64,000 nt of DNA, from positions 306,913 through 370,912 of the forward strand of contig CALXDM010000001.1 of assembly GCA_944387065.1 (NCBI GenBank), written 5' to 3'. A model generated the notes under the pieces. That model was given only the letters and a program-made list of their open reading frames with translations, searched no databases and was not told the DNA's origin. Positions 27,392 through 35,876 of the stretch are shown here, piece by piece. The position numbers were made by a program, and so were the translations under genes. Position 1 is the first letter of the stretch, and each line of letters begins with the position of its first letter. Source of the DNA: an uncultured Oscillospiraceae bacterium. Its GTDB lineage: Bacteria; Bacillota; Clostridia; Oscillospirales; Oscillospiraceae.

Positions 27392-29140
27392 TCACATCTT
27401 CTCCGGGGCGGCCACCCCCAGCAGCCCCAGCCCGTTGGCCAAAACCAGGCGCACCGTGTCGGCCAGCTTCAGCCGGGCCAGCCGCAGCGCCCGCTCCTCC
27501 CCCCGGATGTGGCAGGCGTTGTAGAAGCGGTGGAAATCCCCGGCCAGGGCGGTGAGGTAGCGGTTGATCCGGCTGGGGTCATAGTCCCGGGCAGCCAGGC
27601 GCAGCTCCTGGGGGTACTGGGCTAGGTTCTTGATCAGCTCCCGCTCCTCCCCCGTGGCCAGCAGGGCCGCGTCCACCCCGTCTGCAGGGGGGACCGCGTC
27701 CCCCTCCCCCGCCAGGTTGGCCAGCAGTGAGCAGATGCGGGCATGGGCGTACTGCACATAGTACACCGGGTTGTCTGCGTCCTGGCGCACGGCCAGGTCC
27801 AGGTCAAAATCCAAGGGGCTGGTGGCCGCCCGGTTGTTGAAGTAGTAGCGGGCGGCGTCCACGCTGATCTCGTCCAGCAGGTCATGCAGGGCAATGGCCT
27901 TGCCCGTTCGCTTGCTCATGCGCACGGGCTTGCCGTCCTGGAGTAGGTTGACCAGCTGCATCAGCACGATCACCAGCCGGCCCGAACCGTCCAGCCCCAG
28001 GCCGTCCAGGGCGGCCTGGAGCCGGGCCACATGGCCGTGGTGGTCGGCCCCCCACACGTTGATGACCCGGTCAAAGCCCCGGGCCTCGAACTTGTTGCGG
28101 TGGTAGGCGATGTCGGCGGCAAAGTAGGTGTATATCCCGTTGGCCCGGCGCAGCACGTCGTCCTTCAGGTCCAGCTTCTCCACCTGTTCCTGGGTCTTGC
28201 CCTCCCGCAGGTACTTCTCTCGCAGCAACCCCTTGGTGTCCAGCCACAGCGCCCCGTCCCGCTCATAGGTCCAGCCCCGCTGGCCCAGCAGCTCCACCGT
28301 CTGGGCCACATAGCCGCTCTCATGCAGGGACGACTCAAAGAACCACTCATCATACTCGATGCGGTACCGGCGCAGGTCCTCCCGCATCTTGGGCAGGTTG
28401 CGCTCCAGCCCGAAGCGGGCCATGTCCGCCTGCCATTTCTCCTCCGGCGCATCCCGGTAGGACTCGCCATACCGCTCATAGAAGCCCTGGGCCAGCTCCC
28501 GGATGTCCTCCCCCTGGTAACCCTCCTCGGGGAAGGGATAGCCTTCTCCCCCTGGCAGCAGCTGCATATACCGGGCGTGGATGGACTGGACAAACTTGTG
28601 GATCTGGTTGCCCGCGTCGTTGACGTAGAACTCCTTCCAGGTGTCGTACCCCGCCCGGCGCAGCACGTTGGCCAGGGTATCCCCCAGCACGCCCCCCCGG
28701 GCATTGCCCATGTGCATAGGCCCCGTGGGGTTGGCCGAGACAAACTCCACCATCACCCGCGCCCCCCGGCCCTCGTCGCAGCTGCCGTATCCCTGAGGAT
28801 CTTCCTCCACGACGGAGAGCACCCCGCCGTACCAGCGCGGGTCGTAGAAGAAGTTGAGAAAGCCCGGCCCGGCCAGCTCCGCCCGCTGGAAGTAGGACCC
28901 CTCCAGCTCCAGATGGTCCAGGAGGATCTGGGCCACCTGCCGGGGAGGCTTGCCCAGGGCCTTGGCCCCCGCCATGGCGAAGGATGAGGCAAGGTCCCCG
29001 TTGCGGCTGTCCTTGGGCACCTCCACGCTGCCTTGGATCGCCTGCCCCGCCGGCAGCAGACCCTCCCCCGCGGCCCGCTCATAGGCGGCCTGGGTCAGCC
29101 GGGCCGCCTGTTCCTTTGCGGCTTGGATCATGTTGGACAT
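27392..29140 (-). CDS. argS: Arginyl-tRNA synthetase
   Basis: ArgRS is 582 aa and charges tRNA-Arg. An N-terminal Add-1 domain (residues 1-115) recognises the tRNA D-loop. The catalytic domain starts with VEFVSANPTGPMHMGNARGG, where HMGN (143-146) is the HIGH motif. VRMSKRTGKA takes the place of KMSKS. The C-terminal DALR anticodon-binding domain ends near LANGLGLLGVAAPEKM. ATG 29140 begins the conserved MSNMIQAAKEQ. It follows the DUF1934 gene by 44 bp; the argS/ywiB neighbourhood is also seen in Bacillus. Confidence 0.97.
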   Translation of the reverse strand: MSNMIQAAKEQAARLTQAAYERAAGEGLLPAGQAIQGSVEVPKDSRNGDLASSFAMAGAKALGKPPRQVAQILLDHLELEGSYFQRAELAGPGFLNFFYDPRWYGGVLSVVEEDPQGYGSCDEGRGARVMVEFVSANPTGPMHMGNARGGVLGDTLANVLRRAGYDTWKEFYVNDAGNQIHKFVQSIHARYMQLLPGGEGYPFPEEGYQGEDIRELAQGFYERYGESYRDAPEEKWQADMARFGLERNLPKMREDLRRYRIEYDEWFFESSLHESGYVAQTVELLGQRGWTYERDGALWLDTKGLLREKYLREGKTQEQVEKLDLKDDVLRRANGIYTYFAADIAYHRNKFEARGFDRVINVWGADHHGHVARLQAALDGLGLDGSGRLVIVLMQLVNLLQDGKPVRMSKRTGKAIALHDLLDEISVDAARYYFNNRAATSPLDFDLDLAVRQDADNPVYYVQYAHARICSLLANLAGEGDAVPPADGVDAALLATGEERELIKNLAQYPQELRLAARDYDPSRINRYLTALAGDFHRFYNACHIRGEERALRLARLKLADTVRLVLANGLGLLGVAAPEKM

Positions 29141-29184
29141 TGCCCTCGCATCCTTTCTCGTGTGCTTGTCTGGACCCCTGGCCC

Positions 29185-29625
29185 TCACTGGGGCAGGGCT
29201 GGGTCCCGCCGGACGTTCATGCGGAACAGGTTGCGCCCCACCAACAGGTTGTCGATCTCCACGGCGTAGTCGATCTCCAGATCGCCGCCGCCCTCCCCCA
29301 CGGTGTTCTTCACCCGCCGGGTATTGATGCCCACTGACAGCGAGCCGTAGGGCGTCTCATACATGGACAGGTGCCGCCGCCCCTCCTCAAACACCATCTG
29401 AGCGTTCACGCTGCCCGCCCGCAGCAGGGTCACCTTGCCCGGCTCGATGCGCACCACGGTGGTGGTGCCCTCCAGGCCGGTCAGCTCGCTCTCCTCGTAG
29501 GAGATGGTATAGCCCCCCCGCCCGTCCCGCACCAGGCGGCCCGGGGTGACCAGCTCCAGCTCCTCCGGAGGCTCTCCCCCCTGGTACTGGCTGCCCTTGA
29601 TGGACAGGATCACATTGTCTGCCAT
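29185..29625 (-). CDS. DUF1934 beta-barrel protein (YwiB-like)
   Basis: The protein is 146 aa, almost all predicted beta strand, as in the calycin-like DUF1934 family. Recognisable parts are VILSIKGSQYQ near the start, GYTISYEESELTGLEGTTTVVRIEPGKVTLLRAG, and LEIDYAVEIDN near the end. The function is unknown. The start ATG 29625 follows GAGGGG. It sits between murI (13 bp) and argS (44 bp) and is likely cotranscribed with both. Confidence 0.88.
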   Translation of the reverse strand: MADNVILSIKGSQYQGGEPPEELELVTPGRLVRDGRGGYTISYEESELTGLEGTTTVVRIEPGKVTLLRAGSVNAQMVFEEGRRHLSMYETPYGSLSVGINTRRVKNTVGEGGGDLEIDYAVEIDNLLVGRNLFRMNVRRDPALPQ

Positions 29626-29638
29626 AGCCGTTTTCCCC

Positions 29639-30460
29639 TCATGAACCATAGGCTGTGATGTCGATCTCCTCCACCTGCGCCCCCACGTCCTCCCCCAGGA
29701 AGGCGGAGGCCAGCGCGGCAAAGTCCCCGGTGTCGTCGCTGACGAAGTACCGGTGCCGGCCCACGCCCTCCCGGTCAGAGCGCAGGCCCCGGCCGGTGAG
29801 CTGTCCGGCCACCCATTGTGCGCACTGCTCCCCCACGTCCACCAGCGTCACCTGGGGGCCCATATGCCGGGCGATGAGCGGCTTGAGCAGGGGATAGTGG
29901 GTGCAACCCAGCACCAGGGTGTCCACCTCCTGCTCCCGGATGGGGTCCAGGTATTCGGCTACCACCGCCTCCGCCACCGGGTCCCCGGGGCGGTAGCGGC
30001 CGTTCTCCACCAGGGGCACCAGCAGCGGGCAGGCCCGGGCCGCCACCTGGGCCCCTGGGCGCAGCACGGCCAGCGCCCGCTCATAGGCCCCTGAGCGGAT
30101 GGTGGCTCGGGTGCCGATCAGCCCCACCTTCCCGCTGCGGGTGAGCCGGGCGGCCGCCCGGGCCGCCGGCTCCACCACCCCGAACAGGGGCACCGCCCAC
30201 TCCCCGCGCAGCACCTCCAGCGCCGTGGTGGACACCGTGCCGCAGGCCACCACAATGGCCTTGGGCTGAAAGCTGCTCAGAAAAGCCACGTCCTGCCGGG
30301 CGTAGCGGATGATGGTCTCCCGGGAGCGGCCGCCATAGGGCACCCGGCCGGTGTCGCCAAAGTAGACCAGCTCCTCCTCAGGCATCAGCCGGGCCAGCGC
30401 CCGCACCGCGGTCAGCCCGCCCAGGCCCGAGTCAAACACCCCAATGGGCCGGTTGTCCAT
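29639..30460 (-). CDS. murI: Glutamate racemase
   Basis: MurI is 273 aa and makes D-glutamate for peptidoglycan. The catalytic pair is C73 in VACGTVSTTA and C186 in LGCTHYPLL. The N-terminal FDSGLGGL (9-16) contributes substrate contacts with D10 and S11. GGGAGGG precedes ATG 30460. It is the first gene of murI-DUF1934-argS, from the promoter at 30503-30531. Confidence 0.97.
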   Translation of the reverse strand: MDNRPIGVFDSGLGGLTAVRALARLMPEEELVYFGDTGRVPYGGRSRETIIRYARQDVAFLSSFQPKAIVVACGTVSTTALEVLRGEWAVPLFGVVEPAARAAARLTRSGKVGLIGTRATIRSGAYERALAVLRPGAQVAARACPLLVPLVENGRYRPGDPVAEAVVAEYLDPIREQEVDTLVLGCTHYPLLKPLIARHMGPQVTLVDVGEQCAQWVAGQLTGRGLRSDREGVGRHRYFVSDDTGDFAALASAFLGEDVGAQVEEIDITAYGS

Positions 30461-30502
30461 CAGCCCCCTCCCTCCCCGCTTCCAGCACATTGAAACGATG
30501 AC

Positions 30503-30531
30503 ATTATATGATGAGTTGGCCCCAAAAGCAA
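30503..30531 (-). promoter_or_regulatory. Promoter of murI operon
   Basis: TTGCTT (30526-30531) and TATAAT (30503-30508) are spaced by 17 bp on the minus strand, 43 bp before murI. Confidence 0.8.
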
Positions 30532-30731
30532 GGGCATTCTTTCCGCCCCCGCTTCCCCGCCCTGGCCCAGCCTGCCCACCCGCCGCTGCCGCCAGCCCCT
30601 TCTGTCCAAATCCGCCAAAACCCCCACCCCTGGCGCCCCCATCCTTCTCTCTTTTGCCCGGCGGCCCCGCTCTATATGGATATGGCCTGCCGCCCCCTTC
30701 CAGACCTGGAGCCCAATCTGCCTGCTCCCTC
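30532..30731. other. Pyrimidine-rich divergent spacer
   Basis: The 200 bp between the divergent murI and ygbA-like promoters is C/T-rich on the plus strand, with no supported ORF, no strong hairpin and no repeat. Confidence 0.5.
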
Positions 30732-30760
30732 TTGCCAAAGGGGAAAAATCGTGCTATGCT
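30732..30760 (+). promoter_or_regulatory. Promoter of the ygbA-ABC-ECF operon
   Basis: TTGCCA (30732-30737) and TATGCT (30755-30760) are spaced by 17 bp. A perfect palindrome begins 4 bp after the -10 box and covers the expected start site, so the promoter is probably repressed by a DNA-binding protein. Confidence 0.75.
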
Positions 30761-30763
30761 ATT

Positions 30764-30779
30764 GTTAGCAATTGCTAAC
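30764..30779. promoter_or_regulatory. Operator 1, 16-bp perfect palindrome
   Basis: The sequence is GTTAGCAATTGCTAAC. It overlaps the expected transcription start of the ygbA operon. The design resembles operators of DtxR/MntR-type metal repressors, but I cannot name the regulator. Confidence 0.7.
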
Positions 30780-30841
30780 CGCGGCGGCGTGTCCCGCCAA
30801 TCCGGCCGCGCCCGGAGGCGCGGCTGACTCTTTGAGGGTCA

Positions 30842-30857
30842 GTTAGCCATTGCTAAT
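30842..30857. promoter_or_regulatory. Operator 2, imperfect copy of operator 1
   Basis: GTTAGCCATTGCTAAT matches operator 1 at 14 of 16 positions. It is centred 78 bp (about seven helical turns) downstream, 28 bp before the first start codon, with a GC-rich hairpin region between them. Confidence 0.65.
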
Positions 30858-30885
30858 GCAGTGTTTTTTTAAGGAGGGATTGGGT

Positions 30886-31212
30886 ATGAACCGGGTTCAA
30901 GAGGCCAAAACCGTGGCCTGCATGATCCAGATCTACTGCCGGGGTCGCCACCGGGGCGGCAGCCAGCTGTGCCCCGATTGCCAGGAGCTGCTGGACTACG
31001 CCATGCTGCGCCTGTCCCATTGCCCCCACGGGGACGAGAAGCCCTTTTGCAGCGGCTGCTCCATCCACTGCTACCACCCCCATCGGCAGGCGCAGATCCG
31101 GCAGGTCATGCGCTATGCCGGCCCACGTATGCTGCTGCACCACCCGGTGGTGGCCCTGCGCCATGTGGCCCAGACCTGCCGGCAGAAAGGGGGCTGGGTC
31201 CATGCTGGATGA
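30886..31212 (+). CDS. YgbA-like cysteine-rich protein (nitrous-oxide-stimulated promoter family)
   Basis: The protein is 108 aa with nine cysteines: C12, C18, C29, C32, C46, C55, C58, C62 and C98. The pattern CPDC...CPHGDEKPFCSGCSIHCYHP is the signature of the PF11756 family, which includes E. coli YgbA, an NsrR-controlled gene linked to recovery from nitric oxide stress. The cysteines suggest metal or iron-sulfur binding. AAGGAGG precedes ATG 30886. Its end overlaps the next gene by 11 bp, so it is translationally coupled to the transporter genes, which points to a role in iron handling. That role is inferred from context. Confidence 0.85.
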   Translation: MNRVQEAKTVACMIQIYCRGRHRGGSQLCPDCQELLDYAMLRLSHCPHGDEKPFCSGCSIHCYHPHRQAQIRQVMRYAGPRMLLHHPVVALRHVAQTCRQKGGWVHAG

Positions 31213-32917
31213 GGGATTGCTGGACCTGGTCCGGGACCGGCGGGGGCTGCTGGCCGGGGTGCTCCTGCTCCAGGTGGGCGGGTTGCTGGCCAACCTGTCG
31301 GTCACCGCCGGGGTGTACTGGGCCCTCTACCAGGTCATGGAGGAGCAGGCCGCCCAGCTGTGGCAGCCGCTGCTGCTTCTGGCCGCCGGCACGGCCGCCC
31401 GGTTTGGCTTCACGGTGTGGACCGGGGCGGTGCGCACCCGGCTGGGCAGCGGGGTGAAGCGGGCGCTGCGTCGCCGGGCCTATGACAAGCTGCTGCGCCT
31501 GGGGGTACGGGATACCCCGGAGGCCTCTATGGCCGGGCTGACCCAGATGACCCTGGAGGGCATCGAGCAGCTGGACCTGTACTACTCCACTTATCTGCCC
31601 CAGTTTTTCTACGCCATGCTGGCCCCGGTGATCCTGTTCTGCCTGTGCGTCTGGCTGGACTGGCCCACCGCCCTGGCCCTACTGTGCTGCGTGCCCCTGA
31701 TCCCGCTGTCCATCGTGGCCGTGTCCCGGTACGCCAAGCGGATCTTCGCCAAGTACTGGGGCAAATACACCTCCATGGGCGACGGCTTTCTGGACAGCAT
31801 CCAGGGCCTGACCGAGCTGAAGATCTTCCAGGCCGACCAGGCCCGTGGCGTGCAGATGCAGGCCCAGGCGGAGGAGTTTCGCCGGGTGACCATGAAGGTG
31901 CTGGTGATGCAGCTGGCCAGCACCACCATCATGGATCTCATCGCCTACGGGGGGGCGGGGGTGGGCGTCTGCCTTTCCCTGCGGGCCGCCCTGTCCGGGA
32001 CCCATCCGGCCGTCTGCCTGTTCCTGATCCTAGTGGCCGCGGAGTTCTTCCTGCCCCTGCGGGCCCTGGGCAGCGCCTTCCACATCGCCATGAACGGCGC
32101 ATCCGCCGGCCAGAAGCTGCTGGCCCTGCTGGATCAGCCCGAACCCCAATGGGGCCGGCTGGAACCGGCCGGAGAGGGGCTGGAGTTGGACGGGGTGAGC
32201 TTCTCCTATGACGGGCGGCGCCCGGTGCTCCAGGAGGTTTCCATGGCCTTCCCGCCCCGATCCCTGACCGCCATCGTGGGGGAGAGCGGGGCGGGTAAGT
32301 CCACGGTGGTGGCCCTGCTCACCGGCGCGCTCCGGGCCGATGGCGGCCAGGTTCTGGCGGGGGGTGTGCCGGTGCAACAGCTCAGCCGGGAGGGGTACTA
32401 TGCCCGCCTGGCCCAGGTCAGCTACAACACCCACCTCTTTCACGATACCGTCCGGGCCAACTTCCACCTGGCCTGCCCCCAGCTGGCCGACGCGGACATC
32501 TGGGCCGCCCTGTCCCGGGTCGGGCTGGACGGGTTCGTGCGCCATTCCGGGGGGCTGGACCGGGTCATCCAGGAGGAGGGGAGCAACCTCTCTGGCGGCC
32601 AGCGCCAACGCCTGGCACTGGCCATCGCCCTGGCTGCCGACCGGTCGGTCTACCTGTTTGATGAGGCCACCTCTAACATCGACGTGGACAGCGAGGGGGT
32701 CATCCTGGACAACGTGGCCCAGCTGGCCCAAGACAAGGCCGTCATCCTCATCTCTCACCGGCTTGCCAACGTGGCCAGGGCAGACCGCATCTATGTGCTG
32801 GACGGCGGGCAGGTGGCCGAGTCAGGCAGCCACGAGGAGCTTTTGCGCGCGGGCGGGGTGTACGCCCGGATGTACCGGGCCCAGCAGGCCCTGGAGGAGG
32901 TGGAGCGCCATGGCTAA
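31202..32917 (+). CDS. Exporter-fold ABC half-transporter, subunit 1
   Basis: The protein is 571 aa. Residues 1-325 form a six-helix membrane domain; residues 340-571 are an ABC domain with Walker A GESGAGKST (360-368), signature LSGGQ, Walker B VYLFDEAT with the catalytic glutamate, and the H-loop ISHR. Together with the next gene it forms a heterodimer. Exporter-fold pairs in iron operons (YbtPQ, IrtAB) import siderophores; others of the CydDC type export thiols or bind heme. Which applies here is open. ATG 31202 lies inside the end of the previous gene; the 3' end overlaps the next gene by 8 bp. Confidence 0.88.
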   Translation: MLDEGLLDLVRDRRGLLAGVLLLQVGGLLANLSVTAGVYWALYQVMEEQAAQLWQPLLLLAAGTAARFGFTVWTGAVRTRLGSGVKRALRRRAYDKLLRLGVRDTPEASMAGLTQMTLEGIEQLDLYYSTYLPQFFYAMLAPVILFCLCVWLDWPTALALLCCVPLIPLSIVAVSRYAKRIFAKYWGKYTSMGDGFLDSIQGLTELKIFQADQARGVQMQAQAEEFRRVTMKVLVMQLASTTIMDLIAYGGAGVGVCLSLRAALSGTHPAVCLFLILVAAEFFLPLRALGSAFHIAMNGASAGQKLLALLDQPEPQWGRLEPAGEGLELDGVSFSYDGRRPVLQEVSMAFPPRSLTAIVGESGAGKSTVVALLTGALRADGGQVLAGGVPVQQLSREGYYARLAQVSYNTHLFHDTVRANFHLACPQLADADIWAALSRVGLDGFVRHSGGLDRVIQEEGSNLSGGQRQRLALAIALAADRSVYLFDEATSNIDVDSEGVILDNVAQLAQDKAVILISHRLANVARADRIYVLDGGQVAESGSHEELLRAGGVYARMYRAQQALEEVERHG

Positions 32918-34592
32918 GGTAAAGCAGCGCCGGCCCGGCGCGCTCATCATGATCCGGCTCATCGCCCTGGTGGGCAGCCTGGCCTGGGTCATCCTGTTGG
33001 CGGTGCTGGGCGGGGTGCTGGGATTTCTGGCGGCCATGGCCGTCCCCGTGCTTGGCGCGTTGGGCATCGCCAAAGTCTTGGGAGAGCCGGTGGCCCTGAG
33101 CTACCTCCAGATCATGGTCCTGGCCGTAGCCTGCGGGGCGCTGCGGGGCGGGCTGCGCCTTTGGGAGCAGTACAGCAACCACTACATCGCCTTCCGCCTG
33201 CTGGCGGCGCTCCGGGACCGGATCTACCAGGCCCTGCGCCTGCTGTGCCCAGCCAAGCTGGAGGGCCGGCAGAAGGGGGCCATCCTGTCCATGCTCACCG
33301 CCGATATCGAGACCCTGGAGATCTTTTACGCCCACACCATCTCCCCCATCTGCATCGCCGTGCTCACCTGCCTGGTGGTGCTGCTCTTCGTAGGGCTGTA
33401 TGCCAGCTGGTACCTGGCCCTGGCCACCCTGCTGGGCTTCCTACTCATCGGCGTGGCCCTGCCCCTGGTCACCAGCGGCCGGCTGCGCCCGTCGGGGGTG
33501 GCCTACCGGCGGGAGTTTTCCGCCTTCAACGGCTATTTCCTGGACAGCGTCAAAGGGGTGCGGGAGATCGTGCTGCACAACGCCGGGCCCGCCCGGGCCC
33601 AGGAGGTGGACCGCCGCTCCCAGCGCCTGCAGGAACAGACCGCCCGCACCCGCCGGGCCTCTGCCCTGGCCGCCGGGGCCACCGACCTGTGCGTGTGCCT
33701 GTCTCTGGCCGCCGCCCTGCTGGCTGGGGTGGGGCTGTACCTGGACGGCCAGCTCTCCCTGGGCCGGACCGTGGTGGGGGTGGCGGCCGTCTTTGGCTCC
33801 TTCGGGCCGGTGATCGCCATCTCTGCCCTACCGGGCAACCTGACCCAGACCCTGGCCAGCGGCGACCGGGTACTGGATCTGCTGGAGGAGCGGCCCGCCG
33901 TCACCCCGGTGGAGCACGGGGCCGACTTTGCCTTCCAGCGCCTGGACGTGCGTGACCTCACCTTCTCCTATGGGGAGGGGCCGGTGCTCCGGGGACTGTC
34001 CCTCACCGCCCGCCGAGGGGAGATCGTGGGGCTGATCGGCCCTTCCGGGTGCGGCAAGTCCACCCTGCTCAAGTTGCTGCTGCGCTTCTGGGAGAAGGGC
34101 GGCGGCCAGATCCTGTACAACGGCGTGGATGTGGACCAATGCAGCACCAAGAGCCTGCTGGACAACGCCACCCTGGTCAGCCAGTCCACCTACCTCTTTG
34201 ACCAGACCGTGGAAGAAAACCTGCGTCTGGCCAAGCCCAGCGCCACCCAGCAGGAGCTGGAGGAGGCCTGCCGCAAGGCCTCCATCCACGACTTCATCCT
34301 CACCCTGCCCCATGGCTACCAGACCCGGGTGGGCGCGCTGGGCGACCGACTGTCCGCCGGTGAGCGCCAGCGCCTGGGCCTGGCCCGGGCCTTCCTCCAT
34401 GACGGGCCCCTGCTGCTGCTGGACGAGCCCACCAGCAATGTGGACAGCCTCAACGAGTCCATCATCCTCCAGGCCATCTCCCAACACCGGCAGGACAAAT
34501 GCATCCTGCTGGTGTCCCACCGGGCCTCCACCATCGCCATCGCCGACCGGGTGTACGCCATCCAGGACGGGGTGGCCCAGCAAATGAGGTGA
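32910..34592 (+). CDS. Exporter-fold ABC half-transporter, subunit 2
   Basis: The protein is 560 aa. After a basic N terminus (MAKVKQRRPG) come six membrane segments to about residue 320, then an ABC domain with Walker A GPSGCGKST, signature LSAGERQ and Walker B LLLLDEPTSN; the H-loop is VSHR. The signature deviates from LSGGQ in a way common in heterodimeric transporters. Start ATG 32910 overlaps the stop of subunit 1. It is followed after 4 bp by the ECF S component. Confidence 0.88.
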   Translation: MAKVKQRRPGALIMIRLIALVGSLAWVILLAVLGGVLGFLAAMAVPVLGALGIAKVLGEPVALSYLQIMVLAVACGALRGGLRLWEQYSNHYIAFRLLAALRDRIYQALRLLCPAKLEGRQKGAILSMLTADIETLEIFYAHTISPICIAVLTCLVVLLFVGLYASWYLALATLLGFLLIGVALPLVTSGRLRPSGVAYRREFSAFNGYFLDSVKGVREIVLHNAGPARAQEVDRRSQRLQEQTARTRRASALAAGATDLCVCLSLAAALLAGVGLYLDGQLSLGRTVVGVAAVFGSFGPVIAISALPGNLTQTLASGDRVLDLLEERPAVTPVEHGADFAFQRLDVRDLTFSYGEGPVLRGLSLTARRGEIVGLIGPSGCGKSTLLKLLLRFWEKGGGQILYNGVDVDQCSTKSLLDNATLVSQSTYLFDQTVEENLRLAKPSATQQELEEACRKASIHDFILTLPHGYQTRVGALGDRLSAGERQRLGLARAFLHDGPLLLLDEPTSNVDSLNESIILQAISQHRQDKCILLVSHRASTIAIADRVYAIQDGVAQQMR

Positions 34593-34596
34593 CAGT

Positions 34597-35157
34597 ATGA
34601 ACCAGCCTGTATTCCAAGCCTTCACCGTCAAGGACGTGGTGTTTCTGGCCATCCTGTCCGCCGTGGCCACCTGCACCGCGGCGGTGATGGCCCTGGTCTC
34701 CCAGATCCACATCTTCGCCCTGGCCCAGGTGGTCACCGCCCTGCAGTTCTCCCTGTTCCCCGCCGTGGCCCTGATGAAGGTGCGCAAGGTGGGCACCATG
34801 CTCTTCTTCGCCCTGTTCACCGGCACCGTGGAGCTGTTTATGGCCCCTGTCATGTTCTTCTCCAGCTTGCTGGCCGGCCTGCTGCTGGAGGGGCTGGTGC
34901 TGGCCCTCTTCCGGGGCTATGGGCGGGACGGGGCGGTCTTTCTGGCCGCCTGGCTGTTCATCCCCCTCACCCTGCCTCTGAACCTGCTGTACTACGTGTG
35001 CTTTGCCGGCGACCTGTTTGAACAGTTTTTCGGCGCCGGGCTGCAGCTGGCTGCGGTGGGATGCGTGCTGGCCGCCGTGGCCCTCAGCGCCCTGGGAGCG
35101 GCCCTTGGCGTCAAGATTTCCCGGGAACTGCGCCGGGCAGGGGTACTGAAGGGATGA
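34597..35157 (+). CDS. MptD-family ECF transporter S component
   Basis: The protein is 186 aa with about six membrane segments and begins MNQPVFQAFTVKDVVFLAILSAVAT. This matches the MptD-type substrate-binding subunits of ECF importers. S components of this kind, with dedicated T and A units, have been linked to heme uptake in streptococci (SiaFGH) and Lactobacillus sakei. The substrate here is therefore predicted to be heme or another iron chelate, but this is inference. Its stop overlaps the T-component start in an ATGA. Confidence 0.8.
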   Translation: MNQPVFQAFTVKDVVFLAILSAVATCTAAVMALVSQIHIFALAQVVTALQFSLFPAVALMKVRKVGTMLFFALFTGTVELFMAPVMFFSSLLAGLLLEGLVLALFRGYGRDGAVFLAAWLFIPLTLPLNLLYYVCFAGDLFEQFFGAGLQLAAVGCVLAAVALSALGAALGVKISRELRRAGVLKG

Positions 35158-35876
35158 CCGGCCGCTTCCACCCCCGCCGCCCCCTCTACCCCGTGGTGAG
35201 CGTGCTGGCCGCCCTGCTCACCCTCATCGGGGCGCTGGCTCTGGCCCGGAGCATCTGGGGCAGCGTGTTTGTGGGGGCGGTGTGGCTGCTGCTGTGCCTG
35301 TTTGGCCTGGCCAGGCTCTGCCTGCGCACCCTGCCCTTTCTGCTGGCCTACCTGGCCGGCTTTGGTCTGCTGTTTTACCTGGCCAGCGGCGGCAACGCCG
35401 TCTTCACCTGGCAGATGGTCAACCGGTTGGCGGGGGTGGGGGTGGCTGTCCTGCCGGGGCTGGCCATGGCCCCGGTCCGGCTCACCCGGTGCCTCACCGC
35501 CCTGGGCTGCCCCCGCCTGCCCGCCCTGGGGATGCTCATCACCACCAGCTTCGTCCCCGTGCTGGCTGGGGAGATCGGCCGGGTGCGCGGGGCCATGCGC
35601 ACCCGAGGGGTCACCACCCTGTGGGCCCCCGCCGCCTTTTACCGGGCCCTGCTCATCCCCCTGCTGGTGCGCCTGGTCAACCTGTCCGACACCCTGGCCC
35701 TGTCGGTGGAGACCCGGTGCTTTGTCCGGGACGGATCCTCCTGCACCGTCTACCGCCCCGTGACCCTGACCGGCCGGGACGTGGGCTTCTCCGCCGCCTT
35801 CCTGACCGTGCTGACCGTGGCCCTATGCGCCCCCGCCTTGGGCTGGGCCGCCTCCATCCAGGAGGTCCTGGCATGA
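35154..35876 (+). CDS. ECF transporter transmembrane (T) component, dedicated type
   Basis: The protein is 240 aa. Hydrophobic segments fill residues 15-120, followed by the cytoplasmic coupling region with GEIGRVRGAMRTRGV (an Arg-Gly coupling helix) and a second YRALLIPLLVRLVNLSDTLALSVETR block typical of EcfT/CbiQ proteins. A last membrane segment closes the protein. Both ends overlap neighbours by four bases (ATGA), which indicates translational coupling of S, T and A subunits. Confidence 0.85.
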   Translation: MTGRFHPRRPLYPVVSVLAALLTLIGALALARSIWGSVFVGAVWLLLCLFGLARLCLRTLPFLLAYLAGFGLLFYLASGGNAVFTWQMVNRLAGVGVAVLPGLAMAPVRLTRCLTALGCPRLPALGMLITTSFVPVLAGEIGRVRGAMRTRGVTTLWAPAAFYRALLIPLLVRLVNLSDTLALSVETRCFVRDGSSCTVYRPVTLTGRDVGFSAAFLTVLTVALCAPALGWAASIQEVLA

